NCBI RefSeq assembly: GCF_900104025.1
Contig: NZ_FNIQ01000005.1
Coordinates: 310,001-374,000, forward strand
Origin: Geodermatophilus sp. DSM 45219
Lineage (GTDB): Bacteria > Actinomycetota > Actinomycetes > Mycobacteriales > Geodermatophilaceae
Direction: 5' to 3'
Length of the DNA: 64,000 bases
The notes under the pieces are model-generated. The model made no database searches, was not told the origin of the DNA, and saw nothing but the letters and a program-made list of their open reading frames with translations. Positions 24,374 through 32,954 of this stretch are shown piece by piece; positions within the stretch are counted from its first letter, which is position 1; each line of letters opens with the position of its first letter. The position numbers and the translations under genes are program-made.

Positions 24374-25654
24374 TCAGCCGGCGGTGATGCGGTCGAGGAG
24401 CAGTGGCAGGGGCTGCTCGCCGGTGTCGACGCCGACCGCTCCCTCCAGCGCCTCCAGCGCCCGCGGGATGCGGGCGGCGTCGTCGGTGTGCAGCTCCAGC
24501 AGCGGCTGCCCGGCGACGACCTGCTCCCCCACCCCGGCGGTCCAGGTGACGCCGGCGGACGCGGACACCGGGTCCTCCTTGCGCGCCCGCCCGGCACCCA
24601 GCCGCCAGGCGGCCACACCGAGGGCGTAGGCGTCCAGCCGGGTGAGCGTGCCGGTGGCCGGCGCGGTCACCACGTGCCTCTCCCCCGGCTGCGGCAGCGG
24701 CGCGTCCGGGTCGCCGCCCTGCGCGGCGATCATCCGGCGCCAGACGTCCATGGCCCGCCCGTCCCGGAGGGCGTCGGCGGGGTCGACGTCGGGGCGTCCG
24801 ACGCCGGCCAGCATCTCCCGGGCCAGGGCCAGGGTCAGCTCGACGACGTCGGCCGGACCACCCCCGGCCAGCACCTCCACCGACTCCGCCACCTCGACGG
24901 CGTTGCCGGCGGCGCGGCCCAGCGGCCGGTCCATCGCCGTCACCAGCGCCACCGTGTGCACGCCGGCCGCCTCCCCCAGGCCGACCATCGTGCGGGCCAG
25001 CTCGCGGGAGGCGTCGGGGTCCTTCATGAACGCACCGGAGCCGGTCTTCACGTCCAGCACCAGCGCGTCGGCGCCCTCGGCGATCTTCTTGCTCATGATC
25101 GAGCTGGCGATCAGCGGGATCGACTCGACCGTGCCGGTGACGTCGCGCAGCGCGTAGAGCTTCTTGTCCGCGGGCGCCAGGTCGTTGCCGGCCGCGCAGA
25201 TGACCGCGCCCACCTCGCGCAGCTGCGCCAGGTAGGCCTCCTCGTGGACATCGGCCCGCCAGCCCGGGATCGCCTCGAGCTTGTCCAGCGTCCCGCCGGT
25301 GTGGCCGAGCCCGCGGCCGGACAGCTGCGGCACCGCCACCCCGCAGGCGGCCACCAGCGGCGCCAGGGGCAGCGTGGTCTTGTCGCCCACGCCCCCGGTG
25401 GAGTGCTTGTCGGCGGTGGGCCGGCCGAGCGAGGAGAGGTCCTTGCGCTCGCCGGAGTCGATCATCGCCCGGGTCCAGACGGCGAGCTCCTCGGGCGCCA
25501 TGCCGCGGAAGAACACCGCCATCAGCAGCGCGCTCACCTGCTCGTCGGGCACCGCGCCGCGGGTGTAGGCGTCGATCACCCAGCGGACCTGCTCGGGCGA
25601 GAGTTGCCCGCCGTCCCGCTTGGTGCGGATGACGTCGATCGCGTCGAAGGTCAC
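24374..25654 (-). CDS. deoA: Thymidine phosphorylase
   Basis: 426-aa pyrimidine-nucleoside phosphorylase, converting (deoxy)thymidine or deoxyuridine to base plus deoxyribose-1-phosphate. The phosphate-binding loop KHSTGGVGDKTTLPLAPLVA lies near residue 75, SGRGLGHTGGTLDKLEAIPG near 105, the ASSIMSKKIAEGADALVLDVKTGSGAF block near 180, followed by a beta-hairpin C-terminal domain. The start is GTG 25654, overlapping the cdd stop by 4 bp. It takes deoxyuridine from cdd; the sugar phosphate passes to the mutase and deoC. Together with the importer upstream it forms a five- or six-gene operon. Confidence 0.95.
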   Translation of the reverse strand: MTFDAIDVIRTKRDGGQLSPEQVRWVIDAYTRGAVPDEQVSALLMAVFFRGMAPEELAVWTRAMIDSGERKDLSSLGRPTADKHSTGGVGDKTTLPLAPLVAACGVAVPQLSGRGLGHTGGTLDKLEAIPGWRADVHEEAYLAQLREVGAVICAAGNDLAPADKKLYALRDVTGTVESIPLIASSIMSKKIAEGADALVLDVKTGSGAFMKDPDASRELARTMVGLGEAAGVHTVALVTAMDRPLGRAAGNAVEVAESVEVLAGGGPADVVELTLALAREMLAGVGRPDVDPADALRDGRAMDVWRRMIAAQGGDPDAPLPQPGERHVVTAPATGTLTRLDAYALGVAAWRLGAGRARKEDPVSASAGVTWTAGVGEQVVAGQPLLELHTDDAARIPRALEALEGAVGVDTGEQPLPLLLDRITAG

Positions 25655-26058
25655 CGCGCGGCCGCCTTCACCAGGTCGTCGGGACCGAACGCGTCGGGCA
25701 GCACCTCGCGCATCGGCACGATCCCCAGGGACACGGTCTCGATGAGCATCTCGGCGCCGCCGTGCTCCCACAGCAGCTGACGGCAGCGTCCGCAGGGCAT
25801 CAGCGGCTGCCCGTCACCGCCGACGCAGGCCACCGCCACCAGCCGCCCGCCACCGGTGCGGGCGAGGTCGCTGACCATCCCGCACTCGGCGCACAGGCCC
25901 AGCCCGTACGAGGCGTTCTCCACGTTGCAGCCGGTGACCACCCGGCCGTCGTCCACCAGCCCGGCCACCCCCACGGGGAACCGCGAGTACGGCGCGTAGG
26001 CGTGGGTCATCGCCTCCCGGGCGGCCGCGCGCAGCGCCTCCCAGTCGATCTGCGGCAC
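25651..26058 (-). CDS. cdd: Cytidine deaminase
   Basis: 135-aa homotetrameric-type enzyme turning (deoxy)cytidine into (deoxy)uridine. AYAPYSRFPVGVA near residue 21, CNVENASYGLGLCAECG near 48 with the catalytic CAE (zinc Cys and proton-shuttle Glu), and MPCGRCRQ near 90 with the two other zinc Cys. GTG 26058; the gene starts 3 nt after the ABC permease stop at 26061. Same operon as the importer and deoA. Confidence 0.95.
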   Translation of the reverse strand: MPQIDWEALRAAAREAMTHAYAPYSRFPVGVAGLVDDGRVVTGCNVENASYGLGLCAECGMVSDLARTGGGRLVAVACVGGDGQPLMPCGRCRQLLWEHGGAEMLIETVSLGIVPMREVLPDAFGPDDLVKAAAR

Positions 26059-26060
26059 GG

Positions 26061-27338
26061 TCAGTGCTCTCCTCGTCGGTAGACCAGCCCGTCGGCCTTC
26101 GGTGGGCGCAGCCGTTGGGAGGCCAGCGACAGCACCAGCAGCGTCGTCAGGTGCGGGGTGAAGAAGACGATGCCCTCGGGCAGCTCCTCGATGGTGAGGA
26201 AGCCGACCAGCGCCGCGACGGCGAAGGCGGCGGCGAGGACCGCCTGCACCACCTTGCGCCGCATCGCCTGGTGGACCGCCACCGCGGCCAGCAGGACGGC
26301 GATGAGCAGCAGCAGGGCCACCACCGCGGTCTGGCTGCGCAGCTGCAGGGCGTCGGCGAAACCGAACAGGCCCGCGCCGGCCGCCAGCCCGCCGGGCCGC
26401 CAGTTGCCGAAGATCAGCGCGGCCAGGCCGATGAAGCCGCGGCCGCCGGTCTGGCCCTCGCGGTAGATGCCCGCGACGAAGACGAGGAAGACCCCGCCCA
26501 GGCCGGCCAGCGCGCCGGAGACGATGACGGCGAGGTACTTCAGCCGGTAGACCGGGACGCCGAGGGAGTCCGCCGCGGCCGGGTTCTCGCCGCACGAGCG
26601 CAGCCGCAGGCCGAAGGCGGTGCGCCACAGCAGCAGGTAGGACGCCGGGACCAGCAGGACGGCGAGCAGGGTCAGCAGGCCGACGCCGCTGGTGAGCCCG
26701 CGCAGCAGGCCGGCGAGGTCGCTGAGCAGGAACCAGTCCTGGCGTTCCAGGTCGCCCAGCAGGTCCGGCCCGGAGGAGAGCAGCGGCAGCGAGAAGGACG
26801 GCGGGTCGCTGGCCAGTGCCGGTGACTGCGTCGGGCCGCCGCCGGTGTCCTCGGTGAACAGCAGCTCGGAGAGGAAGCGGACGACGCCCTCGGCGAGGAT
26901 GTTGATCGCGACGCCGGAGACCACGTGGTCGACGCCGAAGGTCACCGTGGCGATCGCGTGCAGCAGGCCGCCGGCGGCGCCGAAGACCACCCCGCCGACG
27001 ACCGCGCCGACCCAGCCCCACTGGTAGCCGGCCCAGCCGGCACCCCAGGTGCCGAGGATCATCATCCCCTCGAGCCCGATGTTGACCACGCCCGCGCGCT
27101 CGGACCACAGCCCGCCGAGGGCCGCGAGGCCGATGGGGACGGCGAGCAGCAGCGCCGCGGACAGGGTCGAGGACGAGGTGAGCTCCCGCTCCCCCGATAC
27201 GACCCGGACCAGCGAGAACAGCAGCCACAGGCCGACGAGCAGCCACACGACGCGTCGCGCGCGGCCACCGCCGGTGAGCAGGTCGGTCAGGGGGCCGCGG
27301 CTGGGCTGCTCGGTGCGGCTCGGTGCCGTGGTGCTCAT
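26061..27338 (-). CDS. Nucleoside ABC importer permease (second subunit)
   Basis: 425-aa permease of the BMP-family importer (branched-chain/simple-sugar permease superfamily). ERAGVVNIGLEGMMILGTWGA near residue 82 and ENPAAADSLGVPVYRLKYLAVIVSGALAGLGG near 270 are hallmark regions; about ten membrane helices. A 70-residue hydrophilic insert around 165-215 separates the halves, and the C-terminus has four additional helices beyond the usual end. ATG 27338 overlaps the upstream permease stop (ATGA). It pairs with the other permease as a heterodimer in the membrane. Confidence 0.9.
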   Translation of the reverse strand: MSTTAPSRTEQPSRGPLTDLLTGGGRARRVVWLLVGLWLLFSLVRVVSGERELTSSSTLSAALLLAVPIGLAALGGLWSERAGVVNIGLEGMMILGTWGAGWAGYQWGWVGAVVGGVVFGAAGGLLHAIATVTFGVDHVVSGVAINILAEGVVRFLSELLFTEDTGGGPTQSPALASDPPSFSLPLLSSGPDLLGDLERQDWFLLSDLAGLLRGLTSGVGLLTLLAVLLVPASYLLLWRTAFGLRLRSCGENPAAADSLGVPVYRLKYLAVIVSGALAGLGGVFLVFVAGIYREGQTGGRGFIGLAALIFGNWRPGGLAAGAGLFGFADALQLRSQTAVVALLLLIAVLLAAVAVHQAMRRKVVQAVLAAAFAVAALVGFLTIEELPEGIVFFTPHLTTLLVLSLASQRLRPPKADGLVYRRGEH

Positions 27339-28543
27339 GCCTGCGCTCCCTGCGGGTCCCCCGGGACACCGGCGCGGACCCGCTGTCCGCCGTCCGGACT
27401 CGTGGGCGGGGGTGTCCCGCCGTCGCCGACGCCGCTGTCCGGGCCGGCGGAGGCGCCGGCCCGCTCGGCGGAGCGCAGCGCCAGCCGCCGGGCGACCTCG
27501 TTGGCGATGACGACGGCGAGCACGATCGTGCCCTGGATGATCGTCACGACCGAGGACGGGATGTCGGCGAACTGCAGCGGCAGCGCGGCCCGGTCGAGGA
27601 AGGCGAACAGCAGCGCGGCCAGCGCGATGCCCAGTGGCGCGCTGCGGCCCAGCAGCGCCACGGCGATGCCGAGGAAGCCCAGCCCGGCGGTGAACTCGGT
27701 GCCGTAGTCGTACTGGGACCCCAGCAGGTCGGGCAGGCCGATCAGCCCGGCGATCGCGCCGGAGATCAGCATCGTCTTCACGACCATGCCCCGGGCGTCG
27801 ACGCCGCTGGCGGTGGCCGCCGAGGGCGACAGGCCGGTGGCGCGCAGGTCGAAGCCGAAGCGGGTGCGCTTGAGCAGCACGGCGACGACGACGCCGACCA
27901 CGATCGCGACCAGCAGGAAGCCGTAGAGGCCGCTGCGCGGCTCGGCCAGGCCCAGCCCGGTGAGCAGCCCGTTGAGGCTCGGCACGCGACCGGACCCGGG
28001 GATCTCGCTGGTCGTGATGATCGAGGCGCCGGGTGGGCTGCCGCGCAGCGGGCCGGTGAGCAGGTAGGACGCCAGCCCCAGCGCGATGAAGTTGAGCATG
28101 ATCGAGCTGATGACCTCGCTCACGCCGCGGGTCACCTTGAGCACGCCGACGATCCCGGCCCACAGGGCGCCGACCACCATCGCCACGACCACGATCACCA
28201 ACAGGTGCAGCGGGGCGGGCAGGACGACGGCGGCCCCGACCGCGGCGGCCAGGACGGTGGCCAGCCGGTACTGGCCCTCGACGCCGATGTTGAACAGGCC
28301 CATCCGGAAGGCCACGGCCACGGCGAGGCCGGCCAGGAACAGCGGCACCGCCCGGTTGAGCACCACCACGATCGACTGGACCTGCTGCGAGGGGCTGTCG
28401 CCGAGGTCGACCATCACGCGGAAGGCCGCGATCGGGTCCTCCCCGATGAGGGCGATGACCAGCGCGGAGATGACCAGCGCGACGAGGACGGCGAGGAGGG
28501 GCCCGAACAGCGACAGGCCCACCCGCCGGGCGAGGCCGGTCAC
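27335..28543 (-). CDS. Nucleoside ABC importer permease (first subunit)
   Basis: 402-aa permease. AVAFRMGLFNIGVEGQYRLATVLAA near residue 72 and TGLSPSAATASGVDARGMVVKTMLISGAIAGLIGLPDLLG near 240 match the family's EAA-like coupling loop and pore helices. About nine helices with a charged Gly/Pro-rich tail after 345 (DSGVGDGGTPPPTSPDGGQR), likely cytoplasmic. GTG 28543 has GAGGAGG 6 nt upstream, which fixes this start against longer frames. 73 bp separate it from the ATPase stop; the ATGA overlap couples it to the second permease. Confidence 0.9.
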   Translation of the reverse strand: MTGLARRVGLSLFGPLLAVLVALVISALVIALIGEDPIAAFRVMVDLGDSPSQQVQSIVVVLNRAVPLFLAGLAVAVAFRMGLFNIGVEGQYRLATVLAAAVGAAVVLPAPLHLLVIVVVAMVVGALWAGIVGVLKVTRGVSEVISSIMLNFIALGLASYLLTGPLRGSPPGASIITTSEIPGSGRVPSLNGLLTGLGLAEPRSGLYGFLLVAIVVGVVVAVLLKRTRFGFDLRATGLSPSAATASGVDARGMVVKTMLISGAIAGLIGLPDLLGSQYDYGTEFTAGLGFLGIAVALLGRSAPLGIALAALLFAFLDRAALPLQFADIPSSVVTIIQGTIVLAVVIANEVARRLALRSAERAGASAGPDSGVGDGGTPPPTSPDGGQRVRAGVPGDPQGAQA

Positions 28544-28616
28544 GAGTCCTCCTCGCCGGCACCCGTCGGCCTCGTGCCCCGCGGTGCTGCGCCCGTCGGT
28601 GGGCTCGCCGGCCCGC

Positions 28617-30191
28617 TCACGACGCACCCGCCGTCGTCCGCGCCCCGGTCATGTGCCCGCCGAGCTCCTCGGGGGTGACCCGGCCCGGGTCGAGGGTCGC
28701 GACCAGCCGGCCGCGCAGCATGACGTGCAGGGTGTCGGACAGGCCGATCAGCTCGTCGAGGTCCGCGGAGATCAGCACGATGCCCAGGCCCTCGGCGCGG
28801 GCGTCCTTGAGCAGCTCCCAGACGACCGACTGCGCGCCGACGTCGACGCCGCGGGTCGGGTGCGCGGCGACCAGCAGCCGCGGCTCCGCGCTCATCTCGC
28901 GGCCGACGATCAGCTTCTGCTGGTTGCCGCCGGACAGAGCCACGGCGAGGGTGTCCGGCCCGGGCGCGCGGACGTCGTACTCGCGCATGATGCGGGCGGT
29001 GTCGGCGCGGGCGCCGCGGCGGTCGATGAAGGGGCCCTTCACCGCCGGCGGCCGCGTCTGGTGGCCGAGGATGCGGTTCTCCCACAGCGGCGCGTCGAGC
29101 AGCATGCCCTGGCGGTGCCGGTCCTCGGGGATGAACCCGACGCCGGCCTCCCGCCGGGCGCGGGTGCTCCACGCGGTGACGTCGTCCGTCCCGAGCAGCA
29201 CCCGCCCCGCGGCCAGCGGGCGCAACCCCATGATCGCGTCGACGAGCTCGGCCTGGCCGTTGCCCTCGACGCCGGCGATGCCGACGACCTCACCCTCCCG
29301 CACGGTCAGCGTGACGTCGTCCACCACGGGGCGCTCGCCCGCGTCGGTGACCGTCACGTCGACCAGCTGCAGCACCGGGGTGTCCCGCACGGTGGACTCG
29401 CGCGTCTCCGGCGTGGGCAGCTCCGCGCCGACCATCAGCTCGGCCAGCTGCTTGGCCGTCGTCGTCCGCGGGTCGGCCGTGCCGACGGTGGTGCCGCGCC
29501 GGATGACGGTGATGGAGTCCGCGACCCGGCGCACCTCGTCGAGCTTGTGGGAGATGAAGATGACCGTCAGGCCCTCGCGCTTGAGCTCGGCGAGGTTGCC
29601 GAACAGCTCGTCGACCTCCTGCGGCACCAGGACGGCGGTCGGCTCGTCGAGGATGAGGATGCGGGCGTCGCGGTAGAGCACCTTGGCGATCTCGACGCGC
29701 TGCCGGTCGCCGACCCCGAGGTCCTCGACCAGCGCGTCGGGGTCGAGCCCCAGGGAGTAGCGGTCGGAGATGTCGGTGATCCGGCGCCGGGCCTCGGCGA
29801 CGTCCAGCCGGCCGCGCTTCGTCGGCTCGCTGCCCAGGACGACGTTCTCCAGGACGGTGAAGTTGTCGGCCAGCATGAAGTGCTGGTGGACCATGCCGAT
29901 GCCCGCCGCGATGGCGTCGGCCGGGCTGCGGAACTGGACCGGACGGCCGTCGACGAGGACCTCGCCCTCGTCGGGGCGGTGCTCGCCGTAGAGCGTCTTC
30001 ATCAGCGTCGACTTGCCGGCGCCGTTCTCGCCCACGATGGCGTGCACCTCGCCGCGGCGGACCCGCAGCTCGATGTCCCTGTTGGCCACCACGCCCGGGA
30101 AGCGCTTCGTGATCCGGCGCAGCTCGACGGCCAGCGGGGCGTCCCCTCCCGCCGTCCCCTGCCCGTCGGCTGGCGAGTCTGCTGGGGCCAT
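28617..30191 (-). CDS. Nucleoside ABC importer ATPase (two NBDs)
   Basis: 524 aa, two fused nucleotide-binding domains as in sugar/nucleoside importers. NBD1: Walker A GENGAGKST near 55, signature-like LGVGDRQRVEIAK near 157, Walker B ILILDEPTAVL near 178, HKLDEV H-loop. NBD2: degenerate Walker A GVEGNGQAEL near 298, signature LSGGNQQKLIVG near 418, and AHPTRGVDVGA instead of a classical Walker B, a pattern normal for the class. ATG 30191 with GCGAGGAG 8 nt upstream. It is separated from bmpA by 227 bp holding a large hairpin. Confidence 0.93.
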   Translation of the reverse strand: MAPADSPADGQGTAGGDAPLAVELRRITKRFPGVVANRDIELRVRRGEVHAIVGENGAGKSTLMKTLYGEHRPDEGEVLVDGRPVQFRSPADAIAAGIGMVHQHFMLADNFTVLENVVLGSEPTKRGRLDVAEARRRITDISDRYSLGLDPDALVEDLGVGDRQRVEIAKVLYRDARILILDEPTAVLVPQEVDELFGNLAELKREGLTVIFISHKLDEVRRVADSITVIRRGTTVGTADPRTTTAKQLAELMVGAELPTPETRESTVRDTPVLQLVDVTVTDAGERPVVDDVTLTVREGEVVGIAGVEGNGQAELVDAIMGLRPLAAGRVLLGTDDVTAWSTRARREAGVGFIPEDRHRQGMLLDAPLWENRILGHQTRPPAVKGPFIDRRGARADTARIMREYDVRAPGPDTLAVALSGGNQQKLIVGREMSAEPRLLVAAHPTRGVDVGAQSVVWELLKDARAEGLGIVLISADLDELIGLSDTLHVMLRGRLVATLDPGRVTPEELGGHMTGARTTAGAS

Positions 30192-30344
30192 GCCGGCATC
30201 TCCTCGCTGTGGACCCGCCGGTGGGCGGGAGGTCACTGGAATGGCACCGGCGGGGCGGGATCGGCCGCACCGCCGGGGTCTCGGGCCGTGGGTATGGTGC
30301 CCCACCCGGGGGCGCCCGGCCGAGTCCGGGGCGCCGCCGAGCAC

Positions 30345-30377
30345 CGCGGGCCCGGGCGTCTGGCGCCCGGGCCCGCG
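30345..30377 (-). promoter_or_regulatory. Perfect 14-bp hairpin between bmpA and the ATPase gene
   Basis: Arms 30345-30358 (CGCGGGCCCGGGCG) and 30364-30377 are exact complements around a 5-nt loop. No T-run follows on the minus strand, so rather than a full terminator it probably protects or uncouples bmpA mRNA from the downstream membrane genes, as at 6493-6537. The remaining 30192-30344 and 30378-30418 show no gene. Confidence 0.65.
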
Positions 30378-30418
30378 TCGCAGGGTGGTCCAACCGTGCG
30401 GGGACACCCGCACGGGCG

Positions 30419-31498
30419 TCACTCGATCGTGGTCGGGACCGTGACGGTGCCGTCGATGATCTGCTGCTTGTACTGGTCGATCTCGCTCTGGATGTCGTCG
30501 ATGAAGCCGCCCGACGTGGCCAGGTCGATGCCCTCGGTGGACAGGTCGTTGAGGACGTCGGTGGCGCCCTCGACGTTGCCCTCCGCGTAGTCGTTGATGA
30601 AGCCCTCGACCGCGTTGTCGACCCGCTTGAGCATCGACGTCATGATCACGGCCTGCAGCGCCGGGTCGCTGACCGTCAGGTACTGGTCGGAGTCGACACC
30701 GATCGCCCGGTTGCCGGAGGCAGCGGCGGCCTGGAAGACGCCCAGACCCGACCCGCCGGCCGCGTGGTAGACGATGTCGGCCCCGCCGTCGAACATGCCC
30801 TGGGCGACGATCTGGCCGCGGGCGGGGTCGTTGAAGCCGGAGAAGTCACCGGCCGGCGAGATGTACTGCCGGTCGACGGTGATCTGCGGGTTCACCGCCT
30901 GCGCGCCGGCGACGTAGCCGGCCTCGAACTTCTCGATCAGCGGGCTCTCCACGCCGCCGACGAAGCCGACGCGGCCGCTCTCGCTCTTCAGCGCGGCCGC
31001 GACGCCGGCGAGGAAGGAACCCTCCTCCTCGGCGAAGATCAGCCCGGTGACGTTGTCGCCCTTGGCGCCGTCGGCGTTGGAGCCGTCGACCTGCGCGAAG
31101 GTGGTGTCGGGGAACTGCGGGGCGACCTCGGCGATGACGTCGTCGTAGTTGAAGCCGACGGCGATGACCGGGTTGAAGCCCTGCTCGGCGAGCTGGACGA
31201 GCAGGTCGGCCCGGTTGGAGGCGTCGTCGTTGGGGCTGAGCTCCTGGAGCTCGCCGCCGAGGGCGTCGGTGGCCGCCGCGGCACCGGTGTAGGCCGAGTC
31301 GTTGAACGACCGGTCACCGCGGCCGCCGGTGTCGTAGGCCAGGCCGACGCGCAGCTCCTCGGCCGCGGCGCCGCCGCCGCCCTCGCCGCCGCCCTCGGCG
31401 GCGGGCTCGTCGCTGGCACAGGCCGCCAGGGCCATGCTGCCGGCCAGCAGCAACGCCATGGCCCGGGCGCTGGCCTTCATCTTCCGCGCTCGGCGCAA
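30419..31498 (-). CDS. bmpA: BMP-family nucleoside-binding lipoprotein
   Basis: 359-aa periplasmic-type binding lipoprotein. Signal peptide ends in SMALAACAS (lipobox Cys), then a Gly/Glu linker. Family signatures: VGLAYDTGGRGDRSFNDSAY near residue 52, IAVGFNYDD near 114, GFVGGVESPLIEKFEAGYVAGA near 176, and VYHAAGGSGLGVFQAA near 236. The family binds purine and pyrimidine nucleosides, matching cdd/deoA downstream. TTG 31498 is chosen because GAGAGGAG lies 6 nt before it; the ATG at 31480 has only GCGGAAG at poor distance. First gene of the importer operon; a hairpin follows it. Confidence 0.9.
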   Translation of the reverse strand: MRRARKMKASARAMALLLAGSMALAACASDEPAAEGGGEGGGGAAAEELRVGLAYDTGGRGDRSFNDSAYTGAAAATDALGGELQELSPNDDASNRADLLVQLAEQGFNPVIAVGFNYDDVIAEVAPQFPDTTFAQVDGSNADGAKGDNVTGLIFAEEEGSFLAGVAAALKSESGRVGFVGGVESPLIEKFEAGYVAGAQAVNPQITVDRQYISPAGDFSGFNDPARGQIVAQGMFDGGADIVYHAAGGSGLGVFQAAAASGNRAIGVDSDQYLTVSDPALQAVIMTSMLKRVDNAVEGFINDYAEGNVEGATDVLNDLSTEGIDLATSGGFIDDIQSEIDQYKQQIIDGTVTVPTTIE

Positions 31499-31610
31499 GA
31501 CGGTCTCCTCTCTGGGGGGACGGGCCGCACGGACGAGGCGGCCCGCCCCGGTGGGTCGGTATCGCGCGGAACTGCCGGCGGACGCCGGTCCCCCAGCACG
31601 CGACCAGCGC

Positions 31611-31731
31611 ACGCTAGCCGCGGACCGCGACCGGGCCGCACCCCGTGCGGGAGGTTGAGACGCGATCGTTGCGAACGCCGGGAGCGCGGTGCCGCGTGCC
31701 ACGCGGTCCCCGGACCGGCCAGGGCTAGCGT
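31611..31731. promoter_or_regulatory. Divergent promoter region, bmpA and carboxypeptidase
   Basis: TAGCGT appears on both strands: at 31611-31616 reading towards bmpA (about 110-nt leader) and at 31726-31731 reading towards the carboxypeptidase (start 31746). The sequence between holds GATCGTTGCGAACG. Triplicated GTGCGACC units at 31730-31748 create three GTG codons in different frames; only the third is in the coding frame. Confidence 0.4.
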
Positions 31732-31745
31732 GCGACCGTGCGACC

Positions 31746-32945
31746 GTGCGACGACGCGGAGCGGTGGGGCTGGTCGCCGCGCTCCTGACCGCCGGGCTGC
31801 TGGTCGGCGGCGCCGGCCCGGCCACCGCGGAGGAGGCCCGGCCGACGGCCGACCCGTCGGCCCCCACGCCCACCGCACCGGCGCCCGGCGGCCCGCCCCA
31901 GGGCAGCGGGCCCGGCGGCGTCACGGTCGGCGGCGAGGGGCTGGACACCCGCGGCACCGTCGTCTCCGAGGCGGCTGCCCCGCTGCCGGCCGGGGTCCTC
32001 GCCCCCGGCTGGCTGGTGGCCGACGCCGGCAGCGGCGCGGTGCTGGGCGCCCGCGACCCGCACGGCCGCTACTACCCCGCCAGCACGCTGAAGGCCCTGA
32101 CCCTGCTCACCCTGCTGCCGCTGCTGGATCCCGCGGAGGTCGTCGAGGGCACGGTCGAGGACGAGGCCGTCGAGGGCAGCCGGGTGGGGATGGTGGCCGG
32201 CGGGAGGTACACGGTCGAGCTGCTGTTCCAGGCGCTGGTCATGCAGTCGGGCAACGACGCGGCCGGCGCCCTGGCCCGCGCCGCGGGCGGCACCGGGCTC
32301 ACCGTGCGCGCCATGAACGAGGTCGCGGCCGGGCTCGGCGCGTACGACACCGTGGCGGGGTCGCCGTCCGGGCTGGACGTCGCCGGGCAGACCTCCTCGC
32401 CGTACGACCTGGCGCTGGTCTTCCGCCGGCTGGTCGAGGACCCGGCCGCGGTCGCGCTGCTGCAGACGCCGGTCGCGCAGCTGCCTGCGGTCGAGGGCCG
32501 CTCCCCCGGCTTCCAGATCCAGAACGAGAACCCGCTCGCCGGCACCCCGGGCAACCTGGGCGGCAAGACCGGGTTCACCGACGCGGCGCGGCACACCTAC
32601 GTCACCGCCGCCGAGCGCGACGGGCGGCGGCTGGTGGTCAGCGTGATGGGCACCGAGAACGTGCCGCTGCGGGCCGCCGACCAGGCCGCCCTGCTGCTCG
32701 AGTGGGGCTTCGCCGTCCCGGCCGGGACGGCCGGCGTGGGCCGGCTCGTCGACTCGGCAGCCGACGTCCCGCCACCGCCGCCGGAGCCACCGGCGCCCCG
32801 GCTCCCGGACGGCGCCGCGCCACCGGCGCCCCTCCCGGTCGCGCGGGGTGGGCAGCCGCTGCTGCTGCCGGTGGGGCTGGCCGTCGTCTGCGCGGGCGTC
32901 GCCGTCGCCACGCTGGTGGGCGTACGGCGCCGGTCCGGCGGCTGA
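31746..32945 (+). CDS. D-alanyl-D-alanine carboxypeptidase (class C/type-5 PBP)
   Basis: 399-aa serine peptidase of the DacA/DacC family that trims the last D-Ala from peptidoglycan stems. Signal peptide RRRGAVGLVAALLTAGLLVG (residues 2-21), active-site SxxK in YYPASTLKAL near 114, SGN in MQSGNDAAG near 168, KTG in LGGKTGFTDAA near 273. A Pro-rich linker (VPPPPPEPPAPRLP) precedes a C-terminal membrane anchor (LLPVGLAVVCAGVAVATLVG) and basic tail. GTG 31746 gives a proper signal peptide; upstream codons do not. Stands alone, divergent from bmpA. Confidence 0.92.
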   Translation: MRRRGAVGLVAALLTAGLLVGGAGPATAEEARPTADPSAPTPTAPAPGGPPQGSGPGGVTVGGEGLDTRGTVVSEAAAPLPAGVLAPGWLVADAGSGAVLGARDPHGRYYPASTLKALTLLTLLPLLDPAEVVEGTVEDEAVEGSRVGMVAGGRYTVELLFQALVMQSGNDAAGALARAAGGTGLTVRAMNEVAAGLGAYDTVAGSPSGLDVAGQTSSPYDLALVFRRLVEDPAAVALLQTPVAQLPAVEGRSPGFQIQNENPLAGTPGNLGGKTGFTDAARHTYVTAAERDGRRLVVSVMGTENVPLRAADQAALLLEWGFAVPAGTAGVGRLVDSAADVPPPPPEPPAPRLPDGAAPPAPLPVARGGQPLLLPVGLAVVCAGVAVATLVGVRRRSGG

Positions 32946-32954
32946 GCGCCGTCG

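Noticed and set aside
26925-28678. Long Gln/Asp/His-rich frames opposite the ABC permease genes
   Set aside because: Composition typical of the complement of membrane-protein codons in GC-rich DNA; no start signal and no family resemblance.
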